NCBI GenBank assembly: GCA_029937635.1
Contig: JAPYPM010000009.1
Coordinates: 1 to 20,092, forward strand
DNA length: 20,092 nucleotides
Direction: 5' to 3'
Source: Nitrospinaceae bacterium
GTDB lineage: Bacteria > Nitrospinota > Nitrospinia > Nitrospinales > VA-1
Part shown: piece after piece, positions 14,187 to 20,092 of the stretch
Position numbering within the stretch: position 1 is the stretch's first letter
Layout: each line of letters starts with the position of its first letter
Program-made: the position numbers and the translations under genes
The notes under the pieces: generated by a model
Seen by the model: only the letters and a program-made list of their open reading frames with translations
What the model was told of the DNA's origin: nothing
Databases searched by the model: none

Positions 14187-15881
14187 CTAAGGTTGGATCA
14201 TTTCTCGAGCATGGCTAAGAGTAGTCTTGGTGATTTTTTTTCCACCGGACATTCTTGCGATTTCTTCGACTCGCTCTTGCTCCGAAAGTTCTCGAATGCC
14301 AGAATAAGTTCTTTTCCCTTTTACCATTTTGAATACCACAAAGTGTGAAATTGCCTTGCCTGCAATTTGTGGTAGGTGTGTAATGCAGAATACCTGTTTT
14401 CCAGCTGCTATTTTTTTTAATTTACTTCCCACTACTTCGGCAATTTTTCCTCCTACCCCTGTATCAACCTCATCGAAAATCATCACAGGAATAGTATCTT
14501 GCTTATTTAGATTTGACTTTAATGCCAGCATAAGCCGAGAAAGTTCCCCTCCTGAGGCTATCTTAGCAAGAGGTTTTAGGTCTTCACCCAAGTTAGGAGA
14601 AAATAAAAATTCTATTTTCCCCAAACCGGTCGAATTTAGTTTCACCTTTTGGTTTCTAAATTTCACGAAATTAGTATCATCCTCTTCATAGTTGAATTGG
14701 ACTTTTATCTTCACATCTTTCATACCTAGGTCACAAAGCTCCTTCTCTACGTCTTTTTGAAAAATAACTGCTGTCCTTTCCCTTTTTTTTGCCAAAACCA
14801 CTGAAAGTTCTGACAAAATTGTCTGATGTAGCATTATATCTTTTTGAGCCTTTTTCATATTGTCTTGATAATCAGAAAGAGTATCTAATTCGTTAGAAAT
14901 TTTTTTAAAGTAATCCAACACCAACTCAATATCTCCACCATATTTACGTTTTAGGCCATTAATTTCTGATAAGCGATCGTCTATTTCTTCAAGGCGAGAG
15001 GGATTGAATTCTATTTTAAGAGCATAGTCCCTTAACTCTTCAATCAACTCTTCAACTTCACAGAAGGCAGATTCTCCTCGTTGTACTTGTTTGCTTAACT
15101 CTGGGTCCAACAAGGGAAGGGATTCTAATTCTCTTTTGGCTAAGCCCAAATCTTCAAGGACGGATCCTTCTTTTTCTGCGATTAAGTTGAGAACTAATTT
15201 AACCGACTCATGAATCTTTTCCGCATATTGTAATTTATTTTTTTCTGATTTAAGAAGATTTTCCTCATCCAATGAAAGACTGGCTTTATCAATTTCATTA
15301 ATTTGAAAACGAAGTAGATCTTCTCGTTGCATACGTTCACTTTCTTGAGAACGCAAATCCTCTACTTTTTTTATGTCTTCTAGATATTTAAAATATTTTT
15401 TGGAAAACTTATTTCTTTCATCCATGGTTTTCCCGTACAAGTCAAGAAAGTCAACATGGATTTCTGGATTGAGAAGTGCCTGATGGTCATGCTGATCATG
15501 AATATCAACCAATAGGTCCCCTAACTTCGCCAAGACACCCACCGTAACCGTACAATCGTTAACCAAGCAACGGTTTTTCCCAGTATTAGATATCGTGCGC
15601 CTTAAAACAACCTCCCCGTCATTATTGTTGATCCCTAATTCTGAAATGATATCTAATGTTTGTGGATTGGTTATTTCAAATACACTTTCAACAGTCGCTG
15701 ATAATTCTCCTGTCCGGATAAAATTAGAATCCGCTCTACCTCCAAGAATGAGGTTGAGGGCATCTATTATAATTGATTTTCCCGCACCTGTTTCTCCTGT
15801 CAGAGCTATAAGGCCTGACGCAAATTCAACGTGCAGATTATCAATAATAGCAAAGTTATTTATCCTTAATTCTTTCAGCAT
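14187..15881 (-). CDS. recN: DNA repair protein RecN
   Basis: RecN is an SMC-like ATPase that holds and organises DNA ends at double-strand breaks. The 564-residue length is typical. The Walker A GETGAGKS lies at residues 29-36, right after LKELRINNFAIIDNLHVEF. The central third (about 160-370) is rich in charged heptad-like helices, the antiparallel coiled coil. IASGGELSRLMLALK (from 441) is the ABC signature and VMIFDEVDTGVGGKIA (466-481) is Walker B with the D-loop region. ITHLPQIA gives the switch His, and SGGKKITKTTLSHAREM is the conserved RecN C-terminus. It starts 12 nt after the stop of the TPR gene upstream, so the two are probably co-transcribed. No strong Shine-Dalgarno and no LexA-like box were recognised nearby. 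Confidence 0.96.
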   Translation of the reverse strand: MLKELRINNFAIIDNLHVEFASGLIALTGETGAGKSIIIDALNLILGGRADSNFIRTGELSATVESVFEITNPQTLDIISELGINNNDGEVVLRRTISNTGKNRCLVNDCTVTVGVLAKLGDLLVDIHDQHDHQALLNPEIHVDFLDLYGKTMDERNKFSKKYFKYLEDIKKVEDLRSQESERMQREDLLRFQINEIDKASLSLDEENLLKSEKNKLQYAEKIHESVKLVLNLIAEKEGSVLEDLGLAKRELESLPLLDPELSKQVQRGESAFCEVEELIEELRDYALKIEFNPSRLEEIDDRLSEINGLKRKYGGDIELVLDYFKKISNELDTLSDYQDNMKKAQKDIMLHQTILSELSVVLAKKRERTAVIFQKDVEKELCDLGMKDVKIKVQFNYEEDDTNFVKFRNQKVKLNSTGLGKIEFLFSPNLGEDLKPLAKIASGGELSRLMLALKSNLNKQDTIPVMIFDEVDTGVGGKIAEVVGSKLKKIAAGKQVFCITHLPQIAGKAISHFVVFKMVKGKRTYSGIRELSEQERVEEIARMSGGKKITKTTLSHAREMIQP

Positions 15882-15893
15882 AATTTTCTGGGT

Positions 15894-16637
15894 TTATTCA
15901 CTTTTTATGTTTTTCAGCAATTTCATGGCATCGGCCTTCCATCCAAGAACGGAATCTTCTTTTTGTGAGTTCAAGTCCAAATCAAGAAGTATGTATAAGA
16001 TATTTTTAGCTAACATAAAATCTCTGTTTTCGATATAGGCCTCAGCAAGACCAAGATAATTTTCGCCAAATTTAGGTCCAAGTTGAATAGCCCGTTGGAA
16101 ATGTATAATTGAAAGCGTTAAATCCCCCCCTAGAATATAAGGGAGCTTTAAATATAGGTTTCCCAAAGCTCTGTGTGGCCCTCCTTCTTCAACAGATGGA
16201 TCTATGCTAATTGTTCTTTCCATATCTTTTTTAAATGGTTCAATAGTTTCTAAACTACTCCAGATACCTTTAACCTGTCCTTGAGTTCCATTACAAAGAC
16301 CGTTAAAAAAATGTCCATTGGCAGACTGTGAATTAATTTCAATTGTTTTTTTTGTCTGTACCATACACAAGGAAAAATAATGTATTTTTTTAGATTCAGT
16401 CTCTAATTTGTTACCTAGTTTGAAGTAAATCCTTCCCAATCTCCAATAAAGCTTATCCGACTCTGGGAATATTTTTAAAGACCTCTTAGTCAATTCCTCT
16501 AAGGTATGAAAGTCATCTATAGACTTGGCCGAGCTATATCTATTATCTATTTTTTTAATTAACTCAGTTTCCTGACCTACTAAACCTACAAAAATTATAG
16601 AAAAAACAAACCCCTTACTTGACAAAACCGGACTCAT
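15894..16637 (-). CDS. Exported TPR protein resembling TRAP-transporter TatT components
   Basis: A 247-residue protein with an N-terminal hydrophobic stretch (GFVFSIIFVGLVG, residues 9-21) that should serve as a signal or anchor; no lipobox Cys is present. TPR-like helices follow: LYWRLGRIYFKLGNK, QTKKTIEINSQSANGHFFNGLC, then GPHRALGNLYLKLPYILGGDLTLSIIHFQRAIQLGP with LGLAEAYIENRDF. The GPHRALG...LP..LGGD..LSI block is the part I recognise from TatT-like proteins, periplasmic TPR trimers linked to TRAP transporters. No TRAP permease genes lie here, so a transport role is not shown by context. It is directly upstream of recN (12 nt gap) and divergent from the MlaC-like gene. A functional link with recN is doubtful. 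Confidence 0.72.
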   Translation of the reverse strand: MSPVLSSKGFVFSIIFVGLVGQETELIKKIDNRYSSAKSIDDFHTLEELTKRSLKIFPESDKLYWRLGRIYFKLGNKLETESKKIHYFSLCMVQTKKTIEINSQSANGHFFNGLCNGTQGQVKGIWSSLETIEPFKKDMERTISIDPSVEEGGPHRALGNLYLKLPYILGGDLTLSIIHFQRAIQLGPKFGENYLGLAEAYIENRDFMLAKNILYILLDLDLNSQKEDSVLGWKADAMKLLKNIKSE

Positions 16638-16676
16638 ATGAAAAATATTATTTTTTTAGTTTGAGTTAAACAGTCT

Positions 16677-16688
16677 ATACTCGAGTAT
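16677..16688. promoter_or_regulatory. 12-bp perfect palindrome in a divergent intergenic gap
   Basis: ATACTCGAGTAT is a perfect 12-bp palindrome in the 106-bp gap between the TatT-like gene (minus) and the MlaC-like gene (plus). Such a palindrome is expected a few times by chance in 20 kb. Only its place between divergent starts suggests a regulator site. Confidence 0.2.
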
Positions 16689-16743
16689 TGAGAAATTTTT
16701 GTATTAATCACTTCAACATTTAAGCTATTAATTTATCACAACT

Positions 16744-17355
16744 ATGAACTCTCGCAATAATCTGTTTTTTTTAGTAGTTTTTATTTTATCTTTATTTGGA
16801 TTGTCATCGGTAATTGCTGAAGAAGTTTCTCCTCGCAGTACAGTGGAAATACTTATAAAGTCTATTAGCAGTTTAGAAACGGGAATACAATTATCCCCTG
16901 AGGAAATCAAAAAAAACGACTTACTTTCTTACAATGCGCTTGACCTTTTAAATATTAAAGAAATATGTCGTAAGGCCCTGGGGAAATACTGGGTAAAACG
17001 CTCTTTAACGGAACAAAAAGTGTTTGTCGACCTTCTTAGCCTTATGTTTATCAAGGAAGCCTTCCCCAACTCCGGAAAATTTTTTTCCACTCTCAAGTTA
17101 ATTTATGGTCAAACCAGTATTAATAAATCAAAAGCTAATGTTCCACTTTCAGTGGTTCATGACAAAGAGGGAGAAATTAATATTGTTTTCCACTTATACA
17201 AATATAGTAATCAATGGCAAGTGGTTGATGTTGCCCTAGATGGAATAAGCATGAGAAACAATCTACGGTCTAAGCTTTATAAAATAATTTCTAAAAACAA
17301 TTATCAAGAACTTGTTCGCCGTTTGGAACAAAAGCTTACCGAAATTAAAAATTAA
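16744..17355 (+). CDS. MlaC/Ttg2D-like periplasmic phospholipid-binding protein
   Basis: A 203-residue protein with a clear Sec signal peptide: hydrophobic residues 7-20 and likely cleavage after SVIA (Ala25). MlaC-type proteins carry phospholipids between the outer-membrane and inner-membrane parts of the Mla lipid-transport system. Seen are RKALGKYWVKRSLTEQKVFVDLLSLMFIKEAF, the strand region VPLSVVHDKEGEINIVFHLYKYSNQWQVVDVALDGISM, and a helical C-terminus (RSKLYKIISKNNYQELVRRLEQKL). The WQVVDVALDGISM...R pattern is the family hallmark. No mlaD, mlaE or mlaF gene is in the window, so the partner transporter must be elsewhere. The gene stands alone on its strand with no evident Shine-Dalgarno. 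Confidence 0.82.
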   Translation: MNSRNNLFFLVVFILSLFGLSSVIAEEVSPRSTVEILIKSISSLETGIQLSPEEIKKNDLLSYNALDLLNIKEICRKALGKYWVKRSLTEQKVFVDLLSLMFIKEAFPNSGKFFSTLKLIYGQTSINKSKANVPLSVVHDKEGEINIVFHLYKYSNQWQVVDVALDGISMRNNLRSKLYKIISKNNYQELVRRLEQKLTEIKN

Positions 17356-17685
17356 CTTTGATCAGATGGTTTTTGACTGTTTAAATATTGATTCACAATT
17401 ATGATTTTTTTAAATTATCTAATTTTCTACCCTTATATTTAGTTTCCAGAGCAAAAATCACATCTTCGATAATTAAAATTTTTCGCCTGTGAATTGGATT
17501 CATGTCGTACATATTCTCCACAAAATGAATCAATATAGCTATCCTAGTTTTTTTGGGGTATTATTTTTCTTAAATTTGGCTGACATTCGCCTTCAAGCCC
17601 TCTAGGTTCCACATCAGAAAACAGGATACATGTTGTTAATTTAATATTCCCTTCGTTGTTACGAGAAATGTGGAGACGAAATATA
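17356..17685. other. 330-bp intergenic stretch with one imperfect inverted repeat
   Basis: No plausible gene is seen on either strand. The only structure is an inverted repeat, 17493-17503 with 17525-17534 (ATTGGATTCAT / ATGAATCAAT). It gives 10 bp with one bulged G around a 21-nt loop. A T run (TTTTTTT) begins about 17 nt further on, too far for a classical terminator of the MlaC-like gene. The region is where two convergent genes meet. Confidence 0.35.
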
Positions 17686-18429
17686 TTAGGGAAGCTTGAG
17701 GTCTGCGGAGTTTAGTTCCACGAATTCTATTTTGCCCCATCCCTTTTTATTCTTTGGAACTAAAAACTTGAGAATTCCTGTTCCGCTCGTATTAACTGGT
17801 GTTGATAGTAATGTGAGTACCCAGTTCCCATTTATTTTTTCCCAATAATCAGTCTTCGGATACTGTGCAGAAAATTCGACATCGGCCCTTACTATAGCCG
17901 GGTTTAATCTCTGTCTGCCTTTTAGCATCATAGTTACCTTAGCGTATTTCCCATCCCTGCTTATAGAAATTTTTTCCAAGGAGTACGATTTTATTGTTAG
18001 ATAGGAATCATTACTCCACTTATATCTTCTTTTCACAGGAAAGCCCAAAGGATCCTTTTTGTATTTATTTTTTTTTATGTAATCTAAACTAGGAACAAAA
18101 GAACCTGAAATATGTGGATTTTGTTTTGACTTTTCTCTATAATCTGATTCCACAAATCCTTCATAATATTGTAGTTCTTCTACTGAGATTCTTTTTCTAA
18201 AATCTGGATGCTGAAGACTATGCTGCATATTCCAGTCAACATTTATACGGGCGTTCAATAACTGTTTTTCTCTATCAAACAGAATTTTGGCCTCCTCAAT
18301 TAATTGAGGCGTAATCCCATTTTTAGCATACATTAACTGTGGAGAACCAATAGAAAATAGAAGCCCTAGAATTACCGTGAAAAATCGTCGTTTTAACCGG
18401 AGATTAAACTTTTCTTTCTTTTTTTTCAT
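17686..18429 (-). CDS. Exported protein of unknown function
   Basis: A 247-residue protein I do not recognise. It opens with a strongly basic N-terminus (MKKKKEKFNLRLKRR), then a hydrophobic stretch (about residues 17-29) and a likely signal-peptidase site after MYA (Ala35). The mature part begins with a helical region (LIEEAKILFDREKQLLNARINVDW). It then turns beta-rich: YLTIKSYSLEKISISRDGKYAKVTMML, VRADVEFSAQYPKTDYWEKINGNWVLTLL and a final GILKFLVPKNKKGWGKIEFVELN. The alternating strands and the DYWEKINGNWVL turn recall NTF2-like folds, but that is only an impression. It lies 119 nt downstream of uvrC on the same strand and may be co-transcribed. The coding sequence is AT-rich like its neighbours. 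Confidence 0.65.
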   Translation of the reverse strand: MKKKKEKFNLRLKRRFFTVILGLLFSIGSPQLMYAKNGITPQLIEEAKILFDREKQLLNARINVDWNMQHSLQHPDFRKRISVEELQYYEGFVESDYREKSKQNPHISGSFVPSLDYIKKNKYKKDPLGFPVKRRYKWSNDSYLTIKSYSLEKISISRDGKYAKVTMMLKGRQRLNPAIVRADVEFSAQYPKTDYWEKINGNWVLTLLSTPVNTSGTGILKFLVPKNKKGWGKIEFVELNSADLKLP

Positions 18430-18548
18430 TTATAAGTATCCACTCTAAACATTAATAACAATTAATTGCTAATTAGACTTAAATAGCTTTCGCCCTATGG
18501 GAAATTGACTTTTATCAACTATACTATCGTCATTTGGAATACTAAATG

Positions 18549-20092
18549 TTAGTTATTTTTGACCTCTCCGGATCCCAAAGAGCTTATTATTTTTCTAGCT
18601 AGGTTTTCTGTAATTCCAGGCAAATCCTGCAACTGAATCACTGAAGCTTTGCGTATAGCATCAAGACTCCCAAATTTTTTAAGTAGCAATAAACGTCTTT
18701 TTTTACCTACTCCTGAAATTAACTCTAGGGAAGAATCTAGAGAACTCTTGCTGCGTAATTGCCGGTGATATGATATTGCGAATCGATGGGATTCGTCTCG
18801 AATACGCTGTAATAAAAATCTAGAGGGAGAATTTTCCTGAAAGTAAATTGGCTGTTTTTTACCAGGCAATAATATCTCATCAGTTTCAACAGCATTACGA
18901 AATTTTCCTTTTGCGATGCAGGCTAAATCAACTTTCCCCAAAATGTCCAATTCGCGTATTACTTTTTCAGCGCTAGATAGGTGTCCCAGCCCACCGTCAA
19001 TTAAAATAAGATTTGGGAGTTTTTTTTGTTCATGAATAAGACGACTATACCGCCTATTAATTACTTCTCGCAACATAGCATAATCATCAATGCCTTTGAC
19101 ACTAGTTATTTTATATCGCCGGTATTTCGAATTTTGCGCGACTCCATTTTTAAACACTACAACCGAACCCACCGCGTGCTTCCCTGAAATATTCGATATA
19201 TCAAATCCTTCAATTACTTCTGGAAAATATTTTAGGCCTAGTGTTTCCTGAAGTTCTTCAAGACTTCGAAGACTTAGTTCATCTTTTTGCAACTCTGCCC
19301 TTAATGCAAAGTTGGCATTCTCTTCAGCCATTCGCACAAGATCTTTCTTTTTTCCTTGCGATGGGATTTCTATATGAACACGGCTTTTCTTTTTTTTCGA
19401 TAACCAATCTAATATCAGTGTAAGATCATCTATTGGATGTGGTAAAAGAATTTCTTTTGGAAGAAGAGTTTGATCAAGGTAATGCTGTTTAAGAAATGAC
19501 GATAAGATTTCATTATCATCAGCATCAATCAAATTTTTTATTTTATATACTTTTTCACCCACCATTTTTCCACTTCGAATAACAAGAACCTGAACTATTA
19601 TCTGCTTTTCCCCACGACAGTAGCCGAGAATATCCTGATCGTCGAGAGAGGTGGATATGATTTTTTGTTTATCCAAAACTGTTTTTACCGCTAATATTTT
19701 ATCTCTATAAACTCCTGCTTCTTCATACTTTAATTTATTCGATGCGGACTTCATTTTTTTTTCTAAACTTTTTACTAGTTCATTGTTTTTACCTTTTAAA
19801 AAAAGTACCACATCTTGAACAATTTGATTATATTCCGCCTCTGAAGGATAACCTGCGCAAGGAGCTAAACATCTACCCATTTGGTAGTTTAAACATGGTC
19901 TTCTTATTGCCGTACCATCTAAACGATCCTTACTTTGTCTAAGTGGAAATATCTTATATATTAACCGGAGAGTTTGGCGTATTTCTTTGACCATAGTGTA
20001 AGGGCCAAAATAGGCGGCACTGTCCTTTTTAACTCGACGAACTACTTCCAGCCTTGGGAATTGTTCCTGCGTTGTCAGCCTGAGATATGGGT
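18549..20092 (-). CDS. uvrC: Excinuclease ABC subunit C, N-terminus outside the window
   Basis: UvrC makes both incisions beside DNA lesions in nucleotide excision repair. The frame stays open to the window edge, giving 513 residues; roughly the first 85-90 of a normal protein of about 600 are missing. The visible start, YLRLTTQEQFPRLEVVRRVKKDSAAYFGPYT, is the end of the GIY-YIG nuclease domain. Next is the cysteine region FPLRQSKD...RPCLNYQMGRCLAPCAG, then the UVR helix pair LEKKMKSASNKLKYEEAGVYRDKI. The RNase H-like 5' nuclease follows, with EGFDISNISG, LILIDGGLGHL and DESHRFAISYHR. A tandem helix-hairpin-helix ends it (ISGVGKKRRLLLLKKFGS, LPGITENLARKII). Ser replaces the first cluster cysteine (FPLRQC in E. 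coli). An ATG at 19994 is internal, not the start. Confidence 0.97.
   Translation of the reverse strand, partial: PYLRLTTQEQFPRLEVVRRVKKDSAAYFGPYTMVKEIRQTLRLIYKIFPLRQSKDRLDGTAIRRPCLNYQMGRCLAPCAGYPSEAEYNQIVQDVVLFLKGKNNELVKSLEKKMKSASNKLKYEEAGVYRDKILAVKTVLDKQKIISTSLDDQDILGYCRGEKQIIVQVLVIRSGKMVGEKVYKIKNLIDADDNEILSSFLKQHYLDQTLLPKEILLPHPIDDLTLILDWLSKKKKSRVHIEIPSQGKKKDLVRMAEENANFALRAELQKDELSLRSLEELQETLGLKYFPEVIEGFDISNISGKHAVGSVVVFKNGVAQNSKYRRYKITSVKGIDDYAMLREVINRRYSRLIHEQKKLPNLILIDGGLGHLSSAEKVIRELDILGKVDLACIAKGKFRNAVETDEILLPGKKQPIYFQENSPSRFLLQRIRDESHRFAISYHRQLRSKSSLDSSLELISGVGKKRRLLLLKKFGSLDAIRKASVIQLQDLPGITENLARKIISSLGSGEVKNN

Noticed and set aside
14061..14195. Direct repeat ACTAAGGTTG at 14061-14070 and 14186-14195
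   Set aside because: Ten bases only, no flanking similarity and no element between the copies apart from a hairpin; the second copy runs into the recN stop codon. Probably chance.
14329..16038. Plus-strand frames of 120 and 147 codons opposite recN and the TatT-like gene
   Set aside because: They lie antisense to well-identified genes and their translations have no family features.
18549..19994. ATG at 19994 as the start of uvrC
   Set aside because: The frame continues upstream with GIY-YIG domain residues (EVVRRVKKDSAAYFGPYT) to the window edge, so the ATG is internal.

Overview
The window is an AT-rich (by eye below 40% GC), gene-dense bacterial chromosome segment. It looks Gram-negative: it carries several predicted lipoproteins and a MlaC-type periplasmic phospholipid-binding protein. 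It also encodes the MEP isoprenoid enzyme IspE, a long-form ThiC and a TPP riboswitch. The order TPR protein, small lipoprotein, ispE, tRNA-Gln, prs is one I associate with Deltaproteobacteria-like and Nitrospinota-like lineages. That placement is an inference from gene order and protein style, not a measured result. I see no phage, transposon, CRISPR array or plasmid function.

Layout. (1) Positions 1-5013, minus strand: a probable operon running DUF721/TPR protein, small lipoprotein, ispE, tRNA-Gln(TTG), prs (prs is cut by the window start). (2) 5014-5206: intergenic stretch beside a divergent gene pair, holding a 17-bp dyad. (3) 5207-6727, plus strand: a multi-spanning GT-C type glycosyltransferase. 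(4) 6813-10082, minus strand: a four-gene run of TPR lipoprotein, alpha/alpha-toroid (squalene-cyclase-like) protein, sugar-phosphate nucleotidyltransferase-like protein and HAD hydrolase. It reads from a promoter that sits almost on the first ATG. (5) 10123-14053, plus strand: thiamin operon with TPP riboswitch and intrinsic terminator, then thiS, thiG, thiE, thiC. (6) 14187-16637, minus strand: a TRAP-TatT-like TPR protein followed by recN. (7) 16744-17355, plus strand: MlaC-like protein. (8) 17686-20092, minus strand: an exported protein of unknown function and, upstream of it, uvrC, whose 5' end lies outside the window.

How the genes work together. The thi cluster makes the thiazole (ThiS, ThiG) and pyrimidine (ThiC) halves of thiamin and joins them (ThiE). 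ThiF, ThiO/ThiH and ThiD are not here and must be encoded elsewhere. RecN and UvrC are two independent DNA-repair proteins. IspE and Prs make isoprenoid and PRPP precursors.

Most unusual points. A DciA-like DUF721 domain is fused in frame to a TPR protein that has its own internal export signal. At that junction an internal start codon lies in the loop of a perfect 9-bp hairpin whose stem contains the Shine-Dalgarno sequence. The four-gene toroid/nucleotidyltransferase/HAD cluster has no function I can recognise. UvrC has Ser in place of one of four expected Fe-S cluster cysteines. ThiS carries one residue beyond its functional Gly-Gly tail.
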